A stretch of 5,288 bases of DNA from Verrucomicrobiales bacterium (GTDB lineage Bacteria > Verrucomicrobiota > Verrucomicrobiia > Limisphaerales > RI-55), in NCBI GenBank assembly GCA_003484235.1, contig DNDP01000021.1:1-5288 (forward strand). Direction: 5' to 3'. Made by a program: the position numbers and the translations under genes. Of the stretch, positions 1-5,288 are shown piece by piece (the first letter of the stretch is position 1; each line of letters starts with the position of its first letter). The notes beneath the pieces are model-generated. The model ran no database searches, was not told the origin of the DNA, and saw only the letters and a program-made list of their open reading frames with translations.

Positions 1-1354
1 CGTGAACCTTCAGGCGGCAGATAGGGCTGCGGAAGCTTCCGGCTCCTTGGGCCAGTCTCACTTTGTCGGCCAGTCCGGCAGCCTGTTGATCGCCGGCAAC
101 CGGAGGCTCGACATCGAGAAGGTTCTGGGCCTGCTCGCGGGTGGTCCGGTCATCGCCCTGGGTGAGAGTGCCCTGTTCGAAGCCGATCACCGGTCCACGC
201 TCCGCGATGCGACGGCCTTTGGCTGGCTCAACGTCGGCGCCGTCTTCGGCTCCGCGACCCGCGGTCTGCCCGACTCGGTTCCCGGCACGCCCTTTCCCCT
301 CAACCCCCAGCGGATCGTCGCCGCGCTCGGTCTGGACGGTTTGAAGTCGGTCGCCGCGGCGACATCGCTCCGTGCCGATGGAGAGTTTGCCGAACTGCGA
401 TTGCGAATTCCCGCAAATGGACGGAGGGGTTTTTTCCGGCTGATCCAGATCGATCCGGGTGAGTCCGGTCCACCGCCGTTCGTGCCGGCGGATGCGGTGA
501 GCTTCTCGCGCACCCGGCTCGACCTGTTCCTGGCGTGGCAATCGCTGGAAAACATGCTGGTGGAGATTTCACCCCAGATCGGAGGACTGGTCCGGCTTTC
601 CCTGGACTCAATCGGCAAGGACCAGGATCCGAGTTTTGACTTCCGCAGGGAGTTTCTCGCCAACTTGGGCAACGACGTGATCTCGTGGCGCAAGACCCCG
701 CCTGCCGGACATCCGCCGGGTGCCTCCTACGAAATCGCGCTCATCCAGTCGCCGGAACCGGAGAAGCTGACGGGCGCCATCCGCATGTTCCTCCGCATGG
801 TGCCGCCCGATCTTGCGAAGGTGGAAGAGAGCACGGTCTCCGGCCGGCGCGTCTCCTCGCTGACGATTCAAACGGGCATGGCGACGGCCGAAGGCGGTGC
901 CGCTCCGACGCAGACCGTCGCCTTTGCGGCCACCGACGGCTACCTGGTGATGGCTGCCGGCAAGCGGCTCATCGAGGAGTACCTGAATGCGGCGGGCGGC
1001 GCCGGCGAATCCTTGAGCGCGCGCCGCGGACTGGCCGTGGCCGCGGGAAAGGTCGGCGGTTTCAGCACGGGGCTTTTCGGCTATTCAAATGACCTGGAAG
1101 CGTCCCGGCAGTCGTACGAGGACATCCGGTCGGGCAAGGCGGTGGACAGCGGATTGAAGACTGCCGGGCAGATGCTTTCCGCGCTGGGCATGGCCCGAAA
1201 CCTCGACAACGTGGGCGGCTGGTTCGATCCCACCCTGCTGCCGCCGTTCGCGGACGTGGAGAAGTATTTCCACTTCTCGGTCTATTCGGGTGCGGTGGAC
1301 CCGGAGGGATTCACGCTGAAATTCTTCGCACCGGTGCCGCCCGGGCTCGAGTAG
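1..1354 (+). CDS. DUF3352-like hypothetical protein, 3' part (5' end outside window)
   Basis: This frame is open from the left edge to a TAG stop at 1352-1354. The first in-frame start-like codon is a GTG at position 2, but no ribosome binding site can be seen and the protein begins mid-domain, so I treat it as a C-terminal fragment of about 450 residues. It resembles the poorly characterised DUF3352-type proteins of Verrucomicrobiota. Seen features (numbering from the GTG): a 'GSLLIAGNRR..IEKVLGLLAGG' block at about 26-48, followed by a hydrophobic 'FGWLNVGAVFG' strand at 73-83; a 'LGLDGLKSVAAATSL' block at 109-123; and a second copy of the first block type at about 312-333 ('DGYLVMAAGKRLIEEYL'). 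The C-terminus (about 416-450) is rich in aromatics and ends in a Pro-rich tail. No catalytic motif, cysteine cluster or membrane segment is visible in this part. The function is unknown. The family call is from memory of the pattern and is moderate; the coding call is firm. Confidence 0.8.
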   Translation, partial: VNLQAADRAAEASGSLGQSHFVGQSGSLLIAGNRRLDIEKVLGLLAGGPVIALGESALFEADHRSTLRDATAFGWLNVGAVFGSATRGLPDSVPGTPFPLNPQRIVAALGLDGLKSVAAATSLRADGEFAELRLRIPANGRRGFFRLIQIDPGESGPPPFVPADAVSFSRTRLDLFLAWQSLENMLVEISPQIGGLVRLSLDSIGKDQDPSFDFRREFLANLGNDVISWRKTPPAGHPPGASYEIALIQSPEPEKLTGAIRMFLRMVPPDLAKVEESTVSGRRVSSLTIQTGMATAEGGAAPTQTVAFAATDGYLVMAAGKRLIEEYLNAAGGAGESLSARRGLAVAAGKVGGFSTGLFGYSNDLEASRQSYEDIRSGKAVDSGLKTAGQMLSALGMARNLDNVGGWFDPTLLPPFADVEKYFHFSVYSGAVDPEGFTLKFFAPVPPGLE

Positions 1355-1367
1355 GACTCCACCGGCT

Positions 1368-2588
1368 TCAGGCCTTCAGCAATCTGGGCTGCCTTTCCTG
1401 CAGGGGCAGCCAGATGCGAAACGTCGTGCCGCTGCCCACGTGGCTCTCCAGCTCGATGCGGCCCCCGTGGTCGCGGACGATGCGCTGGACAATCATGAGC
1501 CCGAGGCCGGTCCCCTTCTTCTTGGTGGTGAAGTAGGGCTGAAAGATCTGGTTGATCGTCTCCTGCGGAATGCCGCCACCGGTGTCCGCCACACTGACCC
1601 ACACGCCTTCGCCGGAGGTTCCGGTGGCGAGGGTGAGCACTCCGCCGCCGGTCATCGAATGCATCGCGTTCTTGATGAGGTTCACAAGCACCTGCTTGAG
1701 CTGGCCAAAATCGAACGGCACCTTCGGCAGCCGCCGGGCCAGATCCTGCCGCACCTGCAGGTCCCGGTTGTCGAGTTCCGGCTGCAGCAGCTCCACCGTC
1801 TCGACCACCGCGCTGTTCAGCGAGGCGGGTTCCATCTTGGGCTTGGTTGGCCGGATCGCCTGGAGGAACTGGGTGACGATGTAGTCCAGCCGCGTGATCT
1901 CGCCCTTGCAGACGTCGAGGTAGCGGTCGAGCCGTTCGTTGATGTCGGCTATGTCCTTGGCAATCGTCGCGGGGCTGGCCCCGGCCCGCTTCAACGCCGC
2001 GCCGCCGGTGCGCAGCTTCTTCAGCTCCCGCTCCATCAGCTGGAGATGAATGTGCAGGGCGTTCAGCGGATTGCCGATCTCATGCGCCACGCTGGCGGCG
2101 AGCAGCGTGAGCGCCTCGATCCGCTCGGTCTCGATCGCGTCGGCCGTCGCCTGCCGCGCCTCGGTGTCGTCGTGAAGAATCAGGGCCATGCCGGCGCCGG
2201 CCTCCTCGTCGAGCGCCGCCGAATACATCCGGATGAAGCGCTGCCGCGGGTAGAACACCTCGAATTCCTGGCGGGTCACCTGCGGTCCTTCGCCGGGGCG
2301 GCCTCTGGACAGCCGGTCCCAGTCAAGCTCGGGCAGGTAGCGCCGGATGTTCTGGCCTTCGGTCTCCTGTTCCTTGACGCCGATCAGCTGCGTCACCGCC
2401 TGATTGAAGTAGAGGATGCGGCCGTTGCCGTCGATCACCAGCACGCCGTCCTCGATGGCGTTGAACAGCGTCTCCAGGAAGGAACGCTCGCGGGCCAGCC
2501 GCTCGATGATCGTCTGCAGACCCTGCTTGTCCAGGCGGCCGATGCGGCCGAGTACGCGGTCGAGAAAGTTGTTCTTGCCGGAATTCAT
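1368..2588 (-). CDS. soluble PAS-domain sensor histidine kinase (NtrB-like architecture)
   Basis: A 406-residue two-component sensor kinase that should autophosphorylate on histidine and pass the phosphate to a response regulator not present in this window. Order of parts: an N-terminal helical/coiled segment (about 1-40), a PAS domain (about 40-145, with 'IEDGVLVIDGNGRILYFNQAV' character at 45-65), a DHp domain with the H-box 'SVAHEIGNPLNAL' and phospho-acceptor His169, then a HATPase_c domain. ATP-site motifs are intact: N-box around Asn303/Asn307, G1 'DTGGG' at 335-339, F-box 'FQPYF' at 349-353 and G2 'GTGLG' at 359-363. No signal peptide or transmembrane helix is seen, so it is probably cytosolic and senses an internal signal through PAS. 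The ATG at 2586-2588 gives the natural N-terminus; only a weak GCGAG precedes it. It lies 18 bp downstream of the corA stop and is probably co-transcribed. The DHp helices are joined by an unusually long segment (about 190-225). Kinase identity is near certain; ligand and partner are unknown. Confidence 0.96.
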   Translation of the reverse strand: MNSGKNNFLDRVLGRIGRLDKQGLQTIIERLARERSFLETLFNAIEDGVLVIDGNGRILYFNQAVTQLIGVKEQETEGQNIRRYLPELDWDRLSRGRPGEGPQVTRQEFEVFYPRQRFIRMYSAALDEEAGAGMALILHDDTEARQATADAIETERIEALTLLAASVAHEIGNPLNALHIHLQLMERELKKLRTGGAALKRAGASPATIAKDIADINERLDRYLDVCKGEITRLDYIVTQFLQAIRPTKPKMEPASLNSAVVETVELLQPELDNRDLQVRQDLARRLPKVPFDFGQLKQVLVNLIKNAMHSMTGGGVLTLATGTSGEGVWVSVADTGGGIPQETINQIFQPYFTTKKKGTGLGLMIVQRIVRDHGGRIELESHVGSGTTFRIWLPLQERQPRLLKA

Positions 2589-2606
2589 CTCGCGTCAGCG
2601 GGGGCG

Positions 2607-3605
2607 TCAGAACCAGTTCTTGCGTTTGAAATACCAGTAGGTGGCCAGCGTGGCGAGACCCGTGACGCCGGCGACCATCGCGTAGGCGCCTCGCTGGGAG
2701 AGCTCGGGCATGCCCTCGAAGTTCATGCCGTACCAGGTGCCCACGATCATCAGCGGCGTCGTGATGATCGTGATCAGCGTCAGCAGCTTGACCACCTCGC
2801 CGGTCTGGTTGGAGGTCATGCTCAAATAGACCTGGAGGATGGCGGTGAGGGAGTCGGTGTAGGCCTGTGCAAGTTCATGGATCCGGAACAGTCCGTCATA
2901 GACGTCACGGTAGTAGGGTACCAGGTGGGCGCGGATCAGCTTGAACTCGCCGCGCGCGAACCGCGCCAGCACCTCGCGCTGCGGGCCGATGATCTGGCGC
3001 AGGTGCAGCACCTCCTTTTTGATCTGGATCAGCCGGTTCAACACCCGCTTGTGCGGCGACTCGAGCACCTGCTGCTCAAGTTCGGCGATCTCGAACGAAA
3101 GCTCCTCCAGCGCCGGCTTGTAGCCGTCCACAATGCCGTCGAGCAACGTGTGCGCGACGCGGTCGGGCGCCCGTGCGATCGCCATGGTTCCCTTCATCGC
3201 CCGTTCAGCCGTCTGACTGACGCTGCGCACCGTCTCCTCGTGGTAGGTCACCAGGAAGTTCTTCCCGAGAAACAGGTTCAGCTCGTTGGTCGCGAAGACG
3301 CCGTCGGTGCGGTTGTAGTTCACCGCATGGATCACAATGAACAGGTAGGGCGGGAAATGGTCCCCTTCCTTCGGCGTGTACTCGTCCACCTTGGGCGAGG
3401 AGGTTTCCTGAATGCAGTCCTCGACCGACAGCGGGTGGAAGTGGAAGACGCCTTCCAGGATCGCCTTGCTCTCCTCGGCGGTCGCCTGCTCCAGGTCCAC
3501 CCACAGAAACAGGTTGGTGTCCGCCAGCAGGGTGGGCATCAGGAAGATGTCGATGTCCTTGCTGTGGAGCCGGCCTTGGGTGGTGAAAACCAGTGAGCGG
3601 ATCAT
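2607..3605 (-). CDS. corA: CorA-family magnesium/cobalt transporter
   Basis: A 332-residue inner-membrane channel of the CorA metal ion transporter (MIT) family, which as a pentamer admits Mg2+ (and often Co2+ or Ni2+). The long N-terminal cytosolic part (1 to about 265) contains the typical acidic/aromatic alpha-beta domain ('HPLSVEDCIQ' at 57-66) and long helices rich in Glu, Leu and Arg (about 160-262). Two C-terminal membrane helices follow, at about 272-291 and 307-325. The signature YGMNF is at 292-296 with GMN at 293-295, and the periplasmic loop carries MPEL at 299-302, both canonical. The C-terminus is basic (KRKNWF), as expected for a cytosolic tail. I choose the ATG at 3603-3605; an in-frame TTG at 3645-3647 would add 14 residues that do not look like family sequence. 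No strong Shine-Dalgarno is visible. It heads a probable two-gene operon with the histidine kinase and is divergent from the Trx/PDZ gene. Substrate is inferred from family; export by a CorA-like efflux relative cannot be excluded. Confidence 0.95.
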   Translation of the reverse strand: MIRSLVFTTQGRLHSKDIDIFLMPTLLADTNLFLWVDLEQATAEESKAILEGVFHFHPLSVEDCIQETSSPKVDEYTPKEGDHFPPYLFIVIHAVNYNRTDGVFATNELNLFLGKNFLVTYHEETVRSVSQTAERAMKGTMAIARAPDRVAHTLLDGIVDGYKPALEELSFEIAELEQQVLESPHKRVLNRLIQIKKEVLHLRQIIGPQREVLARFARGEFKLIRAHLVPYYRDVYDGLFRIHELAQAYTDSLTAILQVYLSMTSNQTGEVVKLLTLITIITTPLMIVGTWYGMNFEGMPELSQRGAYAMVAGVTGLATLATYWYFKRKNWF

Positions 3606-3704
3606 GCGCGATGGCCGAAAGTCTAGGCAGGGTGGCCCCCAACGCAAGAACGCCGTTGAACCAGCGGTTGCATTTGCGCGGGAATCGGCCCAAGAATTTC
3701 CACC
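3606..3704. promoter_or_regulatory. divergent intergenic region, promoters for corA-kinase and for the Trx/haem/PDZ gene
   Basis: These 99 bp separate two divergent genes, so promoters for both directions must lie here or slightly inside the genes. On the minus strand, TTGCGT (3642-3647) and TAGACT (3620-3625), spaced by 16 bp, form a plausible but imperfect sigma70-type pair 14 bp upstream of the corA ATG. On the plus strand, TTGCAT (3668-3673) and AAGAAT (3692-3697) are spaced by 18 bp but the second box is only 7 bp from the ATG, which would mean a leaderless or nearly leaderless transcript; this is weak. Neither start codon has a clear Shine-Dalgarno. No obvious operator palindrome or riboswitch-like structure is seen, and the leader is too short for a full Mg2+ riboswitch. 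Confidence 0.4.
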
Positions 3705-5033
3705 ATGAAAACGTCAACCCTGCTGGTCGCTTTGTTGTCCCTGCCAGTCGTCCTCCCCGCCCCGGCTGAGACGGTGAAGGACCGCAAGGGCGCCGTCCTG
3801 AACGACAAGGCAAACCTGGAGAACGATCCCCGCTGGATCTACAACGACATCGACAAGGGGTTCGCCGAGGGCAGCCGCACCGGCAAGCCGGTGCTGGTGG
3901 TCCTGCGCTGCGTGCCGTGCCTTGCGTGCGCGGGGATCGACGCCAAGGTGCTGCTGGAGGATGCCGAGCTCACGCCGCTGCTCGACCAGTTTGTCTGCGT
4001 GCGGGTCATCAACGCAAACGCTCTGGACCTTTCGCGCTTCCAGTTCGACTTCGATCTCTCCTTCTCCACGCTCATCTTCAACGGCGACGGCACGCTTTAT
4101 GGCCGCTACGGTTCTTGGACCCACCAGAAGAATCCCCGCGAGGAAACCACCGCCGGCTTCCGGGCATCCCTTGAGGCGGCGCTGGCGCTTCATCAGGGAT
4201 ATCCCGCCAACAAGGACCAGCTTGCTGGCAAGCAGGGAAAACCCTCGCCCTACGCGACGCCGGTGGACATGCCGACCCTGAACGGGAAATACAACCGCAG
4301 CCTCGACTGGGATGGGGAAGTCCTGAAGAGCTGCGTGCACTGTCACCAGATCGGCGACGCGCTCCGGGTGGCCCATCGCGAGCGCAAGGAGGCGATCCCG
4401 GCCAACCTCATCTACCCGTTCCCGGGGCCGGAGACGCTGGGCCTGGAGCTGGCCCAGGACAGCATCGCGCGCATCGCCTCGGTGGCGGCGGATTCGGCGG
4501 CGAAGGCAGCCGGACTTCGCGCGGGCGACGAGTTGGTGCGGTTAAACGGACAGCCGCTCATTTCGAGCGCCGACGTGAGCTGGGTCCTGCATCACGCCCC
4601 CGCCACGGGCTCGTTGGCTGCCGAACTCCGGCGTGGCGGGCAGATGATGAGCGTCGCCGTGCCCTTGGCCGAGGACTGGCGCCGGCAGTCGGACATCTCA
4701 CGCCGGGTCGGCACCTGGCCGATGCGGGCCATGGCGCTGGGCGGCATGTTTCTCGAGGACCTGTCCGATGAGAGCCGCAGTGAGCGCGGCCTTGGAACCG
4801 ATGGCCTCGCCCTTTTTGCCAAACACGTCGGCCAATACGGCGAACATGCCGCCGCGAAGAAGGCGGGCTTCCAAAAGGATGATGTGATCGTTGCGCTTGA
4901 TGGAATTACCCGGCGTACCAGCGAAAGCGAATTGATCGGCTACCTGCTGACCAAGCGGCAGCCCGGGGAGAGGGTGAAAGCCACCGTGCTCCGCGACGGC
5001 CAACGGCTCGAATTCTCCTTCCCGATGCAGTGA
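3705..5033 (+). CDS. exported thioredoxin-like / c-type haem motif / tandem PDZ protein (Trx7/PDZ family, Cys form)
   Basis: A 442-residue protein that probably acts in the periplasm. Residues 1-21 form a Sec signal peptide (MKTS start, Leu/Val core, A-P-A cleavage site before Glu22). A thioredoxin_7-like domain spans about 42-165, with C69-V-P-C72-L-A-C75 directly after a 'KPVLVVLR' strand, where thioredoxins carry CxxC. A second strand with 'STLIFNGDGTLYGRYG' (121-136) fits the fold. A CxxCH motif, C210-V-H-C213-H214, is the signature for covalent c-type haem. Two PDZ-like modules follow: about 245-320 ('AAGLRAGDELVRLNGQPL') and about 345-440 ('AGFQKDDVIVALDG'). No protease domain is present, so this is not an HtrA/DegP enzyme. 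I recall this architecture being named Trx7/PDZ domain-containing (seleno)protein, with selenocysteine in some members; here all motif cysteines are TGC codons. It is a single-gene unit, divergent from corA and followed by a hairpin terminator. Exact reaction and partners are unknown; haem attachment is inferred from the motif. Confidence 0.9.
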   Translation: MKTSTLLVALLSLPVVLPAPAETVKDRKGAVLNDKANLENDPRWIYNDIDKGFAEGSRTGKPVLVVLRCVPCLACAGIDAKVLLEDAELTPLLDQFVCVRVINANALDLSRFQFDFDLSFSTLIFNGDGTLYGRYGSWTHQKNPREETTAGFRASLEAALALHQGYPANKDQLAGKQGKPSPYATPVDMPTLNGKYNRSLDWDGEVLKSCVHCHQIGDALRVAHRERKEAIPANLIYPFPGPETLGLELAQDSIARIASVAADSAAKAAGLRAGDELVRLNGQPLISSADVSWVLHHAPATGSLAAELRRGGQMMSVAVPLAEDWRRQSDISRRVGTWPMRAMALGGMFLEDLSDESRSERGLGTDGLALFAKHVGQYGEHAAAKKAGFQKDDVIVALDGITRRTSESELIGYLLTKRQPGERVKATVLRDGQRLEFSFPMQ

Positions 5034-5081
5034 TCCGGGAGCCGGCTGTCCGCAGCGTGTTTCATCAGGAGCCCACGGCTG

Positions 5082-5130
5082 AACCAAAACAGAAAGGCGC
5101 GGGCTGTCGAAACAGTCGCGCCTTTTGGTT
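5082..5130. terminator. bidirectional intrinsic terminator between convergent genes
   Basis: A strong hairpin lies between two convergent stop codons. AAAGGCGCG (5093-5101) pairs with CGCGCCTTT (5117-5125), an uninterrupted 9-bp stem. Inside it CTGT (5104-5107) pairs with ACAG (5112-5115) around a CGAA loop. Outside it AACCA (5082-5086) can pair with TGGTT (5126-5130), with extra bases bulged on the left. The plus strand has TTTT at 5123-5126, and the minus strand reads TTT-CTG-TTTT past the stem, so it can stop transcription from the Trx/PDZ gene (stop 59 bp before the stem) and from the His-rich minus-strand gene (stop 17 bp before the stem). Confidence 0.85.
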
Positions 5131-5142
5131 GTAGTCCGTCGC

Positions 5143-5288
5143 TCAGTCACGATCGCGACCCCTGCCGTGGTGATCGTGGCGGTGGTGACGATGTTCGTCG
5201 TGGTGCTTCCAGTGGCCATGACCGTGCCGCCGGGCGTGACCGGGCGGGACGAACACCGGCCGGCCAATCACGACCGGCGCGCACGGCA
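5143..5288 (-). CDS. C-terminal end of a histidine-rich protein (start outside window)
   Basis: On the minus strand a frame is open from the right edge to a TGA at 5143-5145, giving the last 47 residues of a protein whose start lies beyond the window. The segment reads P-C-A-P-V-V-I-G-R-P-V-F-V-P-P-G-H and then becomes extremely basic and histidine-rich, with 12 His in 47 residues mixed with Arg, Asp and Gly, ending RGRDRD. Support for coding: the 'GRPVFVPPGH' lead-in followed by a His/Asp/Arg tail is a pattern I associate with the C-termini of small exported bacterial proteins, and a strong terminator hairpin sits 17 bp after the stop in the correct orientation. The tail could bind divalent metals such as Ni, Zn or Cu, but this is inference. 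The family cannot be named from this fragment, and low-complexity GC-rich DNA can mimic such frames. Confidence 0.68.
   Translation of the reverse strand, partial: PCAPVVIGRPVFVPPGHARRHGHGHWKHHDEHRHHRHDHHGRGRDRD

Noticed and set aside
1328..1337. Perfect 10-bp palindrome GCACCGGTGC near the end of the first gene
   Set aside because: It is inside coding sequence, has no loop or T-tract, and such short palindromes are common in high-GC DNA.
1440..3596. Very long plus-strand open frame (718 codons) antisense to the kinase and corA genes
   Set aside because: It mirrors two well-identified genes, has a composition rich in Val, Leu, Gln and His typical of antisense frames in high-GC DNA, crosses the corA-kinase gap and shows no recognisable domain.
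3606..3647. N-terminal extension of CorA from a TTG codon at 3645-3647
   Set aside because: The 14 added residues do not resemble the family and the ATG at 3603-3605 gives a normal CorA start and length.
3705..5033. HtrA/DegP-type serine protease because of the tandem PDZ domains
   Set aside because: No trypsin-like domain or GNSGG-type catalytic motif is present; the N-terminal half is thioredoxin-like with a CxxCH motif.
5160..5210. Short tandem GTG/GTGGTG repeats
   Set aside because: They are explained as the reverse complement of consecutive CAC histidine codons in the His-rich tail, not as an independent repeat element.
4698..5267. Minus-strand open frame of 189 codons across the end of the Trx/PDZ gene and the terminator
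   Set aside because: It is antisense to the PDZ2 coding region, passes through the strong hairpin, and uses a different frame from the coherent His-rich one; its sequence is Thr-rich low complexity without domain features.

Overview
The window is high-GC, gene-dense bacterial DNA with five protein-coding regions, two of them cut by the window edges. It most resembles a Verrucomicrobiota (PVC group) chromosome. That assignment is an inference from three protein types as I remember their distribution: a DUF3352-like repeat protein with a 'KYFHFSVYSG...' type C-terminus, a thioredoxin/haem-motif/PDZ protein typical of Verrucomicrobiota and Planctomycetota, and the particular soluble PAS histidine kinase. 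I see no mobile element, CRISPR array, tRNA or rRNA.

Layout: (1) 1-1354, plus strand, the 3' part of a DUF3352-like hypothetical protein with an internal duplication. (2) 1368-2588, minus strand, a soluble PAS sensor histidine kinase that converges on the first gene with 13 bp between the stop codons. (3) 2607-3605, minus strand, a CorA-type Mg2+/Co2+ transporter directly upstream of the kinase (18 bp gap), so corA and the kinase probably form one operon. (4) 3606-3704, a 99-bp divergent intergenic region that must hold promoters for both directions. (5) 3705-5033, plus strand, an exported protein with a thioredoxin-like domain (CVPCLAC), a c-type haem motif (CVHCH) and two PDZ-like domains. 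(6) 5082-5130, a strong hairpin that can act as a bidirectional terminator. (7) 5143-5288, minus strand, the C-terminal end of a very histidine-rich protein, readable only as an open frame running off the right edge.

How the genes might work together: the CorA channel and the kinase are likely co-transcribed, which suggests a link between divalent-cation transport and a phosphorelay, but no response regulator is present here. The Trx/haem/PDZ protein is a single-gene unit, probably acting outside the cytoplasmic membrane in redox chemistry or protein quality control; its substrate is unknown. The most notable items are this multidomain redox protein, which has Cys where I recall relatives carrying selenocysteine, the corA-kinase pair, and the His-rich gene end with its shared terminator.
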